Source: Anaerolineales bacterium
Lineage (GTDB): Bacteria; Chloroflexota; Anaerolineae; Anaerolineales; JABWBV01
Length of the DNA: 53,581 bases
Assembly: GCA_020634875.1 (NCBI GenBank)
Contig: JACKAX010000025.1
Span: forward strand, 1 to 53,581
Direction: 5' to 3'
The notes under the pieces are model-generated. The model was given only the letters and a program-made list of their open reading frames with translations, was not told the origin of the DNA and ran no database searches. The number at the start of each line of letters is the position of its first letter. Position 1 is the first letter of the stretch. The translations under genes were made by a program, and so were the position numbers. Below, in pieces: positions 25,924 to 34,848 of this stretch.

Positions 25924-26718
25924 TTATGACCATCCAAATAATTGCTTTGCGTTTTCGCTTGTTTGCCGAATCACCTCTTCATAAGCCATATTTTTTAAGA
26001 CGGCAATTTTTTCAGCAACCAACTTAACATATGCAGGTTCGTTGCGTTTGCCTCGGTTGGGGTGGGGGGCGAGATAAGGCGAATCTGTTTCGATCAATAA
26101 TTTTTCCAGCGGGAGATCAATCACCAGTTTTTGAAGGGCGGGGGCATTTTTGAACGTGACCGGTCCCGTCACCCCCAACAAAAAATTCGCGGCCAACGCG
26201 CGTTCGGCCGCGTCCACATCCCCGGAATAGGAATGGAGCACCCCCGGACGTTCGGCGAGGGGGTTACCAGTCGCCGCCAGTTCAGCCTGCCAGGCGACCA
26301 ACATTGCCAGCACATCTTCCGTGGAATCGCGGTTGTGGATGATGACGGGGAGTTGCAGTTCGGCGGCCAGGGCCAGTTGGGCTTGCAGGACAGGGTGTTG
26401 CAGTTCTTTTGGTGCGAAGTCCCAATAATAATCCAAGCCGATTTCGCCGATGGCCCGCACTTTGGGGTGCGCGGCGAGGGTTCGGAGTGCCTCCAGCGTG
26501 GTGTCATCCCAAGTTTTGGCGGAGTTGGGATGCACCCCGACGGCAGCAAACAGTCGGGGATCGGTATCCGCGAGGGCCAGGACTTGATGGCAGGAGGCCA
26601 CATCCAGGGCGGGGATCATAATCCGTTCGAGACCGGTATCCCACGCGCGGGCGATGACCGCGTCCCGGTCCGCGTCAAAATGTTCGATGTCGAGGTGGCA
26701 GTGGGTATCGGTGAGCAT
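25924..26718 (-). CDS. TatD-family metal-dependent hydrolase / DNase
   Basis: 264 residues starting at the ATG at 26718; a longer frame to 26748 would translate part of an intergenic repeat. All amidohydrolase-like metal sites of TatD are present: 'DTHCHLD' near the N terminus, 'IGEIGLDYYWD', 'IIHNRDS', 'LHSYSGD' and 'LIETDSPYLAPHPNRGKRNEP'. TatD proteins are 3'-5' exonucleases on DNA and RNA, linked to repair of oxidative damage and to RNA quality control. Co-directional with, and 58 nt downstream of, the phosphohexomutase gene, with a repeat-derived hairpin between them. No clear Shine-Dalgarno sequence. Confidence 0.93.
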   Translation of the reverse strand: MLTDTHCHLDIEHFDADRDAVIARAWDTGLERIMIPALDVASCHQVLALADTDPRLFAAVGVHPNSAKTWDDTTLEALRTLAAHPKVRAIGEIGLDYYWDFAPKELQHPVLQAQLALAAELQLPVIIHNRDSTEDVLAMLVAWQAELAATGNPLAERPGVLHSYSGDVDAAERALAANFLLGVTGPVTFKNAPALQKLVIDLPLEKLLIETDSPYLAPHPNRGKRNEPAYVKLVAEKIAVLKNMAYEEVIRQTSENAKQLFGWS

Positions 26719-26734
26719 GGGGCAAGAGTGGCGA

Positions 26735-26773
26735 GTGATAAGTGACAAGTGGTTTCACTTCATCACTTATCAC
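26735..26773. repeat. 7-bp-unit intergenic repeat forming a hairpin (locus 1)
   Basis: GTGATAAGTGA (26735-26745) pairs with TCACTTATCAC (26763-26773), and AAGTG with CACTT inside. The units are variants of ACTYATY on one strand and RATRAGT on the other. The same units recur at 34765-34835 and 53067-53130. It lies between the stop of the phosphohexomutase gene and the start of the tatD-like gene. Confidence 0.7.
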
Positions 26774-26776
26774 GCA

Positions 26777-28198
26777 TTATTCGATGCCTGCGACGCGTAG
26801 CCCATCCCGCAAGATTGCCTGCACTTTGTCGCCGTGGGTGGTTTCGGTGTAGACGCGGAGGAGGGGTTCGGTGCCGGAGAAGCGGATAAGGAGCCAGCCG
26901 CCGTCTTCTAGGATGAATTGAAAACCATCCAGCGTGTTGAGGCCGGTCACTTTCAGGCCGCCGAGGGTGGCAGGGTTAGCGTTGCGGATGATGGCTTCGC
27001 GGGCGGCGCGATCGCCGGAGAAGCGGGAGTCCACCCGGTCGTAGTAGTGCGCGCCCACTTTGCCGAAGAGCATTTGGAGCAATTCGCTCGGTTTTTTGCC
27101 CAGCTTGACCATCATGTCGAGGAAATACAACCCAGCCAAAATGCCATCTCGTTCGGGCACGTTGCCCCGGAAAGCATACCCACCCGACTCTTCCCCGCCG
27201 ATCATCGCATCGGTTTCGATCATCTTCGGAGCAATAAACTTAAACCCGACCCCGGTTTCATACACGGGCACGTCATATAACTTGCCGAGTTTGTTGAGCA
27301 TTTTGGTGGTCGAAATGGTTTTGACAATCGGGCCGCGCTGGCCGCGCACTTCGAGCAGGTAAAAGGCCATCAGCCCGTACATTTGAAGCTGGTGGAGGAA
27401 GGTACCGTTTTCGTCGCCCGCACCGACGCGGTCCGCATCGCCATCGAGGATGAGTAACACGTCCGCGTCAAGTTCGGTGGTTTTAGCGAGGCCCACGTCT
27501 ACGTTCGGGGGGATGGGTTCGGGGCGTTTCATCTCAGGGAAGACAGGGTTGCGGACATTGTGGATTTCGGTCACGCGGGTGGTGCCACCTGCCAGGAGTC
27601 GGGTAAACCAGCCTGCGCCATTCCCCCACATTGGGTCCACTAACACGTTCAGGCCCGCATTGCGAATCGGTTCAAGGTCAATCAAGTCTTTCAAATGCTC
27701 GATATAATCGGGGGCGGCGTCGAAAACGACTACGCGCCCGTCGGCTTTGGCTTCCGCAAGAGGGACGCGCTTTACGCCGCTTTCGTCATCGGGAATGCGG
27801 GCTTCAATTTCTTTGAGGCCCATGGGGTCAATCGCGCCGCCGTGTCGGTCGCGGACTTTGAAACCGTTATCGGTCGGGGGATTGTGGGATGCGGTGATGT
27901 TGACTGCGCCTACGGCTTTTTTCGCGACGACCGCGTAGGAAATCACGGGCGTGGGAGTGGGGCCGTTCGTCAGGTAGACGCGCAACCCGTTCGCAGCAAG
28001 CACTTCCGCGGCGGCGGCGGCAAAATTTTCGGAGTGGAAGCGTTTGTCATGCCCTAAGATGATCCATTCTCCCGCGTGCCCCCGGGAAAGCATGTAGTCT
28101 GCAAAGCCTTGTGTGGTGCGGCGCAGGTTGGCGAACGTGTAGTCTTCGGCGATCATGCCCCGCCAGCCATCGGTGCCAAATTTGATTTTTTGTGCCAT
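26777..28198 (-). CDS. Phosphoglucomutase/phosphomannomutase family protein
   Basis: 473 residues of the alpha-D-phosphohexomutase superfamily. The phosphoserine loop is '[12 protein letters not shown]', the magnesium loop is '[10 protein letters not shown]', the sugar-binding loop is '[10 protein letters not shown]' and the phosphate-binding loop is '[12 protein letters not shown]'. The enzyme moves phosphate between C1 and C6 of a hexose, giving precursors for glycogen, nucleotide sugars and envelope polymers. Glucose or mannose preference cannot be read with certainty; GEESGG favours the PGM/PMM type. AAGGAG lies 5 nt upstream of the ATG. The divergent cysteine desulfurase gene starts 218 nt away, across a large palindrome. 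Confidence 0.93.
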   Translation of the reverse strand: MAQKIKFGTDGWRGMIAEDYTFANLRRTTQGFADYMLSRGHAGEWIILGHDKRFHSENFAAAAAEVLAANGLRVYLTNGPTPTPVISYAVVAKKAVGAVNITASHNPPTDNGFKVRDRHGGAIDPMGLKEIEARIPDDESGVKRVPLAEAKADGRVVVFDAAPDYIEHLKDLIDLEPIRNAGLNVLVDPMWGNGAGWFTRLLAGGTTRVTEIHNVRNPVFPEMKRPEPIPPNVDVGLAKTTELDADVLLILDGDADRVGAGDENGTFLHQLQMYGLMAFYLLEVRGQRGPIVKTISTTKMLNKLGKLYDVPVYETGVGFKFIAPKMIETDAMIGGEESGGYAFRGNVPERDGILAGLYFLDMMVKLGKKPSELLQMLFGKVGAHYYDRVDSRFSGDRAAREAIIRNANPATLGGLKVTGLNTLDGFQFILEDGGWLLIRFSGTEPLLRVYTETTHGDKVQAILRDGLRVAGIE

Positions 28199-28223
28199 GT
28201 AGTCTCCTTGAAACGTAGGTAAT

Positions 28224-28326
28224 TACTCACAGTGTGGATGGGGAATCCCCGAAAAAAAGGATGGAAGGGGGGGTGTACATCCCCCCTTCCATCCTTTTTT
28301 TCGGAAATCTCTACATTACGTGAGTA
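28224..28326. repeat. Large interrupted palindrome between divergent genes
   Basis: The core 28249-28304 has two 24-nt arms (CCGAAAAAAAGG.. at 28249-28272 and its exact complement at 28281-28304) around an 8-nt loop, giving an A-tract/T-tract hairpin in both directions. Outside it, TACTCAC (28224-28230) and GTGAGTA (28320-28326) extend the inverted symmetry to about 103 bp. It looks like a bidirectional terminator or a small inverted-repeat element, but it sits between two divergent start codons. Confidence 0.75.
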
Positions 28327-28403
28327 TTTAAAAATGTGGAACGTAAAGCAGGTTGAGTAAACAGGTCGGGATTATAACATGCTGAAAAAAGCAGGCTGCT
28401 GGG

Positions 28404-28409
28404 TATAAT
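28404..28409 (+). promoter_or_regulatory. -10 box of a probable leaderless promoter
   Basis: GGTATAAT ends 7 nt before the ATG at 28417. There is no Shine-Dalgarno sequence and no good -35 element. Confidence 0.65.
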
Positions 28410-28416
28410 TGGCGGC

Positions 28417-29565
28417 ATGAATAAAATTTACCTTGATTATGCGGCGACAACCCCGGTTGATCCGCGGGTGTTTGCGGTGATGCAACCCTATTTTACGGAA
28501 ACTTTTGGAAATCCTTCTTCCATTCATCGGTTTGGACAAAAAGCTGAGGCTGCGTTAGAAACGGCACGGGAAACGATGGCGACGTGGTTGAATGCCAAAC
28601 CGAATGAAGTCATTTTTACATCTTGCGGCTCGGAAAGCGATAATCTCGCCTTGCGCGGGGTGGCACTGGCAGCCCGAAAACAACGCGGGGCCAGGCATTT
28701 GCTGATCAGCCCCGTCGAACATCACGCGGTTTCGCATACGGCGGAACAACTCGCGGATTTGTTCGGGTTTGAACTCGAATATTTGCCAGTGGATAACTTT
28801 GGGATGGTTCACCCGGAAACGGTCGCGGAACGCCTGCGCCCAGACACTGCGCTGGTTTCGATCATTTTGGGAAACAACGAGATCGGCACGATTAACCCCA
28901 TTGCCGAAATTGGGGCGATTTGTCGGGCGCGGGGGGTGCCCCTCCACACGGATGCCGTGCAGGTGGGTGGACATCTCCGGTTGGATGTGCAGGCGTTGAA
29001 CGTGGATTTGATGTCCCTCGGCGCGCATAAGTTTTATGGGCCAAAGGGGGTGGGGGCATTATATGTACGGGAAGGGACTGCGATTGTGCCCACGCAAACC
29101 GGTGGGGGTCAGGAGTTTGGGTTGCGGGCAGGCACGTCGAACATTCCGTACATTGTGGGGATGGCGACCGCGTTTGAGCTGGCGCAACGCGAGGTAACGG
29201 CGCACGTCGCACAGGCGATCCCGCTCCGGGATCGGATCATTGGGCAGGTGTTGGAAGAGATTGAGGATGCGCAGTTGACGGGGCATCCTTCGCAACGGTT
29301 GCCCAATCACGCCAGCTTTGTGTTTAAGGGCATGGATGGGAATGCGTTGTTGGCGGCCTTGGACGTGGCGGGGTTTGCATGTTCGTCGGGGTCGGCGTGC
29401 AAGACGGGGTTGCCCGAACCGTCCGAGGTATTGGTGGCGATGGGGTTGGCGCGCGATTGGGCGTTGGGATCGTTGCGGGTGACGTTGGGGAAGGGGTCTA
29501 CGGCAGAGGAGATTTCACATTTTTTGGCGCAGTTACCAGAGCTTGTTCGGATGGTAAGGCATTAA
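28417..29565 (+). CDS. Cysteine desulfurase (NifS/IscS-like)
   Basis: 382 residues of class V aminotransferase fold. N-terminal 'IYLDYAATTPVDPRV', PLP lysine K205 in 'GAHKFYGPKG' and catalytic persulfide-forming C322 in 'FACSSGSACKTG'. The enzyme takes sulfur from L-cysteine and passes it to scaffold or tRNA-thiolation partners. The MnmA gene lies 1.3 kb downstream across one opposite-strand gene, so it may be the sulfur donor for s2U34 in tRNA as well as for Fe-S clusters. No IscU-like scaffold gene is in the window. Start at the ATG just after a TATAAT box; terminator directly after the stop. Confidence 0.94.
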   Translation: MNKIYLDYAATTPVDPRVFAVMQPYFTETFGNPSSIHRFGQKAEAALETARETMATWLNAKPNEVIFTSCGSESDNLALRGVALAARKQRGARHLLISPVEHHAVSHTAEQLADLFGFELEYLPVDNFGMVHPETVAERLRPDTALVSIILGNNEIGTINPIAEIGAICRARGVPLHTDAVQVGGHLRLDVQALNVDLMSLGAHKFYGPKGVGALYVREGTAIVPTQTGGGQEFGLRAGTSNIPYIVGMATAFELAQREVTAHVAQAIPLRDRIIGQVLEEIEDAQLTGHPSQRLPNHASFVFKGMDGNALLAALDVAGFACSSGSACKTGLPEPSEVLVAMGLARDWALGSLRVTLGKGSTAEEISHFLAQLPELVRMVRH

Positions 29566-29600
29566 AAAAAACAGCCAGGAAAATTCCTGGCTGTTTTTTA
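29564..29600. terminator. Bidirectional terminator after the cysteine desulfurase gene
   Basis: CAGCCAGGAA and TTCCTGGCTG arms with a 2-nt loop lie between A and T tracts. The stem is nearly identical to the terminator at 36347. Confidence 0.93.
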
Positions 29601-29617
29601 GGGGTTCGATTTATAAA

Positions 29618-30481
29618 CTAAGGTGAGTAAATTTCAAACCAATTAATATCCACAACCACAGGCGTGGAACGCTCGGAACCAACGGAAAAGCCAGCATACC
29701 CTTCCTTCAAGAAACGGAAGGCATTGGGGATCGCCATCGTGCGAACTTCAGTTCCGTTTACAAAGAGACTAATATTATCGCCAACACAAGCAGCATCATA
29801 GATATTATTCTGTTTGCCGATCTTAATGGCCGTTGAACCACCGTTGTAAATGGCTTGATAACCGGAACCTTCAAGAATATTATTCGCTAAGATGGAGTAG
29901 GTGCCATCCCCGGCAATGTTGAATTCGATCCAGCCCCGGTCAGGGTTGTAGCGGCAGAACAGGCTAACATATTGGCTATTTGCGCCCAGGTTTTCTGCTT
30001 CCATCATGATGCCAACATCGGAATACGTCCAGGCACCATAGTACACGTAGATGTAGGTTTGCATAGTGTCTATGTTGAAGGACAAATAACCGTTGTTAAG
30101 CGTGACGGCTGAACCAAAATTATCCGGTCCACTGGGAATAAAGTAATAATAGTCGCTTGGGTAAAAGCTGGAGGAGCTACTATCAAACTCTTCCACATAG
30201 AAAGCGGGCGCTTCATTCGCAGGGGGCACGGTTGGGGGCGGGACTTCCGTCGCGGGGATATCGGTGGGCGGTACATCTGTTGGAGGCACTTCGGTAGGGA
30301 CAGGGGTATCGGTGGCTGGGATTTCTGTCGGAACAGGTGTATCCGTTGGCGGGACTGCTGTCGGGGGTTCGGGCGTGGGAGGAACCGCGGTAGGGGTACT
30401 CGCCGCCGCACCACAGGCGAGGCCTACGATCATGATTAATAGGCCCAGCCAGAGAAAAGGTTTAAAGGCATGATGTTTCAT
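29618..30481 (-). CDS. Lipoprotein with Thr/Pro-rich linker and LamG-like C-terminal domain
   Basis: 287 residues starting at the ATG at 30481, with GGAGGAG 7 nt upstream. Upstream in-frame sequence is leader RNA. The N terminus is a lipoprotein signal ('LLIMIVGLACG', with Cys as the lipid-anchor site). A linker of repeated PPT/PTD/VPT units (~30-100) leads to a beta-rich domain (~105-287; 'YIYVYYGAWTYSDVGIMMEAENL', 'ISLFVNGTEVRTM', 'GYAGFSVGSE'). This resembles concanavalin/LamG-like DUF1080-type domains found on secreted Chloroflexota proteins. Anchored outside the cell; ligand unknown, carbohydrate is a common guess. Preceded by a structured 5' leader. Confidence 0.8.
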   Translation of the reverse strand: MKHHAFKPFLWLGLLIMIVGLACGAAASTPTAVPPTPEPPTAVPPTDTPVPTEIPATDTPVPTEVPPTDVPPTDIPATEVPPPTVPPANEAPAFYVEEFDSSSSSFYPSDYYYFIPSGPDNFGSAVTLNNGYLSFNIDTMQTYIYVYYGAWTYSDVGIMMEAENLGANSQYVSLFCRYNPDRGWIEFNIAGDGTYSILANNILEGSGYQAIYNGGSTAIKIGKQNNIYDAACVGDNISLFVNGTEVRTMAIPNAFRFLKEGYAGFSVGSERSTPVVVDINWFEIYSP

Positions 30482-30830
30482 AAAAATACTCCTCCGAATA
30501 GGATTGATGGAATTTGAGCACCTTTTAGACAAAAAACCGGGAGGTTCTCTCCATGAGGTGTTCTGCTTGTTGGGCGTTTGATAAGCGAGAAACCCCAACA
30601 TTTAGGAAAAATCCCGGTTTTTCGAGTATGGTACTTAGATAAGTTTGATATGAGTTTACCATAAAAGCTTTTTTTTCATGCCTGCGAACCCGTTGTTTTT
30701 GGTCATACCTTTCTCACATAGACACGTTTTTTATTCCCTTATATAACTCTATGGAAAAATTCACATATGCGAAATTTCCACAGCAAAAGCCAAAAGAACC
30801 ATCTCTCTGCTTTGCGTTTATAATTACATC
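30482..30830. other. Divergent intergenic region (349 nt): structured leader plus MnmA promoter
   Basis: On the minus strand, before the lipoprotein gene, AAAAACCGGGA (complement of 30612-30622) pairs with TCCCGGTTTTT (complement of 30532-30542). Inside it TGTTGGG (complement of 30594-30600) pairs with CCCAACA (complement of 30568-30574). The second outer arm is followed by T, so the outer stem could act as an attenuator. On the plus strand a TATAAT box lies at 30819. The remaining AT-rich stretch (30640-30780) shows nothing I can name. Confidence 0.55.
30819..30824 (+). promoter_or_regulatory. -10 box of a probable leaderless mnmA promoter
   Basis: TATAAT ends 6 nt before the GTG start at 30831, leaving no room for a Shine-Dalgarno sequence. 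Confidence 0.65.
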
Positions 30831-31940
30831 GTGTTATCGCCCTCACCTAATTCTCAAACACGTGTGGTAGTCGCCATGAGCGGAGGCGTAGATAGTTCAG
30901 TAGCTGCGGCGTTGCTTGTTGAACAAGGATACGATGTGATCGGGATCATGCTCCGGTTGTGGAGCGAACCCGGTCTGGAGGCGTTTAACCGTTGCTGTAC
31001 CCCCGAAGCGATGGGGCTGGCACGGCGCGTGGCAGCACATTTAGACATCCCTTTTTACGTGCATGATGTACGGGAAACCTTTTATGAAAATATTGTCCAG
31101 TTTTTTATGGACGGCTACGCACAAGGCATTACCCCCAACCCTTGCATGATGTGCAACCGTCATATTCGGTTTGGAGCTTTGCTCCAACACGCCCAAACTT
31201 TACAAGCAGATTTTCTTGCCACAGGACATTATGCTCGCCTCCACCAGGCTGAAGATGGAAAAATCCAACTTCACCGAGCTGTTGACCACAGCAAAGACCA
31301 GTCGTATGTTTTAAGCGTGTTGAACCAAACCCAACTCGCGCAGGCTATGTTTCCTGTCGGGAAATTCACGAAACCCGAAATCCGTGCGGTTGCCGAACGC
31401 TTTGGCCTACCCACCGCCAGCCGCCCCGACAGTCAGGATTTGTGTTTTCTGGCGGGTGGCGATTACCGGGATTTTCTGCACCGGCACAGACCGGAGCTAG
31501 AAGTTGCCGGACCGATTTTTACAACGGAGGGGCAGATGCTCGGCCAGCATAATGGGTTAGCCGGGTACACGATTGGACAACGGAAAGGGTTGGGAATTGC
31601 CGCCCCACAACCACTTTATGTTCTGCACAAAGATTTGGTGCGGAACGCGCTCATCGTTGGGACGCGGGAAGAATTGGGCACCGATGAACTGTGGACAGCC
31701 TCTGTGCATTGGATCAGCGGTGAGGCCCCTGAAGCCCCTTTCCGGGCGGAGGTCAAAATCCGGTACACGGCCCGCGAGGTATGGGGAATCGTAACCCCAC
31801 TGGCGACAGGCAGTGCACACGTTCGGTTCGAGACACCCTTGCGAGACATTACGCCCGGACAGGCCGCGGTTTTTTTTGTTCAAGATCAGGTGCTGGGCAA
31901 TGGAATTATCCTGCCACCACCTACACCTAATTTTTCTTAA
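30831..31940 (+). CDS. mnmA: tRNA-specific 2-thiouridylase MnmA
   Basis: 369 residues from a GTG directly after a -10 box. The PP-loop ATP pyrophosphatase site is 'AMSGGVDSSVAA'. The family's catalytic cysteines are in 'PNPCMMCNRHIRFG' and 'SQDLCFLAGGDYRDF', and 'GQRKGLGIA' marks the C-terminal barrel. MnmA thiolates the wobble U34 of Lys, Glu and Gln tRNAs using sulfur relayed from a cysteine desulfurase, one of which is encoded at 28417. The next gene starts 5 nt after the stop. Confidence 0.96.
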   Translation: MLSPSPNSQTRVVVAMSGGVDSSVAAALLVEQGYDVIGIMLRLWSEPGLEAFNRCCTPEAMGLARRVAAHLDIPFYVHDVRETFYENIVQFFMDGYAQGITPNPCMMCNRHIRFGALLQHAQTLQADFLATGHYARLHQAEDGKIQLHRAVDHSKDQSYVLSVLNQTQLAQAMFPVGKFTKPEIRAVAERFGLPTASRPDSQDLCFLAGGDYRDFLHRHRPELEVAGPIFTTEGQMLGQHNGLAGYTIGQRKGLGIAAPQPLYVLHKDLVRNALIVGTREELGTDELWTASVHWISGEAPEAPFRAEVKIRYTAREVWGIVTPLATGSAHVRFETPLRDITPGQAAVFFVQDQVLGNGIILPPPTPNFS

Positions 31941-31945
31941 AGCTT

Positions 31946-32218
31946 ATGACTACCCCTATCTTCCTGCTAGGCCTTCTTCTTGCTACCTTATACGGGACAG
32001 CGTTTCACTTTTGGCGCGGTGGGGGGTTAGGGCGTTTGGTACTGTACGTTGTGCTTAGTATAGCTGGTTTTTGGGCAGGACATCTCTTGGCAACGGCCCA
32101 GACATGGAATATATTCCAGCTTGGCGCATTACAGTTAGGCGGTGCGACAGTGGGTAGTGTGTTTTTTCTTTTGGTCGGACACTGGTTAAGTAAAATTCAA
32201 CGGAAAGGAAAACCGTAA
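31946..32218 (+). CDS. Small membrane protein, unknown function
   Basis: 90 residues with three hydrophobic segments (~4-20, ~27-50, ~62-80) and a basic C terminus ('HWLSKIQRKGKP'). It starts 5 nt after mnmA and ends 1 nt before the CpcT/CpeT-like gene, so it is clearly in the same message. It resembles the small uncharacterised membrane proteins common in Chloroflexota; I do not recognise a named family. No charged catalytic residues sit inside the membrane segments. Confidence 0.7.
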   Translation: MTTPIFLLGLLLATLYGTAFHFWRGGGLGRLVLYVVLSIAGFWAGHLLATAQTWNIFQLGALQLGGATVGSVFFLLVGHWLSKIQRKGKP

Positions 32219-32219
32219 G

Positions 32220-32822
32220 ATGACAAGTATTTTTAAGACCAAGAAAAAAGAAAGTGTAGACGAAGACTTGCATCTCCTCGCCAGTTGGATGGCAGGGGCA
32301 TACAGTAATCAAGAACAGGCACGTGACACAGACACGTACTCGTATGTATATCTGTTCATGATCCCAGTTTGGCCTTCACGAACTGATGGATACTGGTTTT
32401 ACGTTGAGCAAGCAATAGCCAATCAACTCGATGCCCCATACCGCCAGCGAATCTACCACCTGGATCGCGTCAACAAAGACTTAATGGAATCCAAAATTTA
32501 TGCACTTGCGGACACCGCGCGATTTGTCCGTGCCCATGAAAATCTCCCCATCCTGGAAAACCTCACCCCGGACATGATCTCGCTCCGCCCAGGGTGTTCA
32601 ATTATTTTGCGCCGTCTCAACGCTGAGTCCTTCGCTGGAAGCACGCTCGGCGAAGGATGCCCCAGCGAATTGCGCGGGGCGATGTACACGACATCCCAAG
32701 TCGTGATCAACGCCCACCGGATGATCAGTTGGGATCGGGGCTATGACCGGGGCGGCAAACAAGTCTGGGGCGCAACCATGGGGGGGTATATTTTCACCAA
32801 ATTAAAGACTTACGAAATATAA
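32220..32822 (+). CDS. CpcT/CpeT family (chromophore lyase-like) protein
   Basis: 200 residues. The family pattern is clear: 'LASWMAGAYSNQEQA' near the N terminus, 'YWFYVEQAIANQLDAPYRQRIY', a mid-protein 'LRPGCSIILRR', 'CPSELRGAMYTTSQVVIN' and the C-terminal 'DRGYDRGGKQVWGATMGGYIF'. In cyanobacteria CpcT and CpeT attach or handle phycobilins on phycobiliproteins. No phycobiliprotein or bilin gene is present here, so the protein probably has another, unknown role, as in other non-photosynthetic bacteria that carry the family. It is the third gene of the mnmA message; GGAAAGGA lies ~13 nt upstream. Confidence 0.85.
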   Translation: MTSIFKTKKKESVDEDLHLLASWMAGAYSNQEQARDTDTYSYVYLFMIPVWPSRTDGYWFYVEQAIANQLDAPYRQRIYHLDRVNKDLMESKIYALADTARFVRAHENLPILENLTPDMISLRPGCSIILRRLNAESFAGSTLGEGCPSELRGAMYTTSQVVINAHRMISWDRGYDRGGKQVWGATMGGYIFTKLKTYEI

Positions 32823-32856
32823 ACTTTTATTCACCCCATCTACCGCTCTATCTATC

Positions 32857-34764
32857 ATGTACAAAATCGAATCCCTTCTCTCTGCTCGTCTTTTTCTTGC
32901 CCCCCAAATCGTAGGCAACCGTCTGTATTTCGTCAGCAACCTGAGTGGTCGCTTGAGCCTATACGCAATGGACTCCGGCGGCAGCATCCCCGAACCCCTT
33001 CTCCCCCCCGACATCGCCCTGCAAAACCCTGAACTCGTTGGCAATCTTTATCAAGTCTTCCCCAAACTCGGCAAAATCCTGATCATGCTCGACAAAGATG
33101 GGAACGAAGATTACAAGCCGATGTTCATTCCCCTCGAAGGTGGCTACCCCGAACCTGTCTTTGGAAATCAGTTTGACGATTACCGCATCTACCTCGGGGG
33201 CAGTTACCCCGAAAAATCGCTCATCTATTTCAACGCCGCCTCCCACCAAAAAGCCTGGAATATTACCTATCGAGCAAACCTGGATACGGGCGAACTCACC
33301 GAGCTTTTCGCCAGCGAACACGGCACAGGCGGCGGCAATCCCAATGACGATCACACCAAAGTTGTCCTCATCGAAGGTTACACAAGCGGCGATCACGTTA
33401 TTTATCTCTGGGAAAAAGCCACCGGCAAAACCCGTCTGATCTACGGCACTCCCCTTGAGCAACGCGCGGAAGGCCACCAACCCGAATACAACGGCATCCA
33501 CTCCACCCATTTCATCCGCAACGAAACCGCGCTCATGTTCCACACGACTGTGTTCGAGGATACGAGCGGCCTGGGCTGGTTCGCCCTCGATGATCCGGTC
33601 GTCAAACCTATCACGATGCGGGGCGCAGTCCACACCGGAATTGGCGAGTTCGATGGCCTCACCCATCTGACTGGCAACCGTTACCTCGCTTACTACAATA
33701 TTGACGGGTGCAACTGGGTGTACGAAGGCACTTTTGACGAAGACACCCTGACCTTCACCCACGAAAAAGTCCTTGTCGGAAAGGGCACGCTCGCCAACGG
33801 CGTGCTCGAACACCTGCACACCGAACTTGACAGCCCAAACCTCCGTCTTCCCCTCTCCTACTCCACCGCCACCTCCCCCATCCAAATCTATACCATTGAA
33901 GGCGAAGACCGTGCCACCCTCGTTCAACATACGCGAGAACGGCTCCTCGGCCTGCCCACCGCGCTGCTATCCCCCGGCGAAGACGCCTCCTTCACCTCTT
34001 ACGATGGCCTCCGCATCTCGGCCCGGATGTACCTCCCCGCCGCGAGTCTAGGCTTTGAAGGTCCGCGGCCCCTGGTCTATTACATCCACGGCGGCCCGCA
34101 AAGCCAGGAGCGCCCCGATTTTGCGTGGTTTTCCATGCCGCTCATCCAATTCCTCACGCTCAACGGATTTGCCGTCTTCGTGCCCAACGTGCGCGGGAGC
34201 AGTGGGTACGGGTTTAGCTACATGAAAAAAGTGGATCGCGATTGGGGCGGCGATGACCGGCTCGACCACGTCCACGCAATGACGCAAATTTTGCCCCACG
34301 ACCAACGGGTGGACGTGTCCCGTGCGGCCGTCGTGGGCCGTTCGTATGGCGGTTACATGACTCTCACCCTCGCCGCCCGCCACCCCGAACTCTGGACCGC
34401 CTCGTGCGATATGTTTGGCCCCTACAACCTTTTCACCTTCATGGATCGCCTCCCCGCCACCTGGAAACCCTACTTCCACCTCTCCGTCGGCCACCCCGAA
34501 AAAGACAAAGATTTCCTCATCGAACGTTCGCCCCGCACCCACATCGAAAACGTCACCGCCCCCATGCTCGTTATTCAAGGCAAAAACGATCCCCGCGTCA
34601 TCGAACAAGAATCCCGCGACCTCGTCGAATATCTGCGTTCCCTCGGCAAAGAAGTGGAATACCTGATGTTTGAAAATGAAGGCCACGACGTGCTGAAGTT
34701 CGAGAATCGGGTGACGTGTTACAACGCGATTACCGAGTTTTTTAGAGTACATTTGAAGCCGTAA
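32857..34764 (+). CDS. S9 family prolyl oligopeptidase / acylaminoacyl peptidase
   Basis: 635 residues. The N-terminal ~380 residues form a beta-propeller ('ATGKTRLIYGTPL', 'FDEDTLTFTHEK'). The C-terminal alpha/beta hydrolase has the oxyanion 'YIHGGPQSQ', nucleophile S496 in 'GRSYGGYM', the acid Asp in 'QGKNDPRV' and His in 'ENEGHDVL'. S9 enzymes cut short peptides after proline or remove acylated N-terminal residues. No signal peptide, so cytosolic. It lies 34 nt after the CpcT-like gene without a visible ribosome binding site. An intergenic repeat follows its stop. Confidence 0.93.
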   Translation: MYKIESLLSARLFLAPQIVGNRLYFVSNLSGRLSLYAMDSGGSIPEPLLPPDIALQNPELVGNLYQVFPKLGKILIMLDKDGNEDYKPMFIPLEGGYPEPVFGNQFDDYRIYLGGSYPEKSLIYFNAASHQKAWNITYRANLDTGELTELFASEHGTGGGNPNDDHTKVVLIEGYTSGDHVIYLWEKATGKTRLIYGTPLEQRAEGHQPEYNGIHSTHFIRNETALMFHTTVFEDTSGLGWFALDDPVVKPITMRGAVHTGIGEFDGLTHLTGNRYLAYYNIDGCNWVYEGTFDEDTLTFTHEKVLVGKGTLANGVLEHLHTELDSPNLRLPLSYSTATSPIQIYTIEGEDRATLVQHTRERLLGLPTALLSPGEDASFTSYDGLRISARMYLPAASLGFEGPRPLVYYIHGGPQSQERPDFAWFSMPLIQFLTLNGFAVFVPNVRGSSGYGFSYMKKVDRDWGGDDRLDHVHAMTQILPHDQRVDVSRAAVVGRSYGGYMTLTLAARHPELWTASCDMFGPYNLFTFMDRLPATWKPYFHLSVGHPEKDKDFLIERSPRTHIENVTAPMLVIQGKNDPRVIEQESRDLVEYLRSLGKEVEYLMFENEGHDVLKFENRVTCYNAITEFFRVHLKP

Positions 34765-34835
34765 TGAAGTGATAAGTAATGAGTAATGAGTAATTTACTT
34801 CATCACTTATCACTCATTACTCGTTACTCATTATC
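34765..34835. repeat. 7-bp-unit intergenic repeat (locus 2)
   Basis: About ten tandem variants of ACTYATY, present first in one orientation (34768-34794) then in the other (34797-34835). AGTGATAAGT (34768-34777) pairs with ACTTATCACT (34805-34814). It fills the whole gap between the S9 peptidase stop and the TrmI start. Confidence 0.75.
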
Positions 34836-34848
34836 CTCCCTACCCCCT

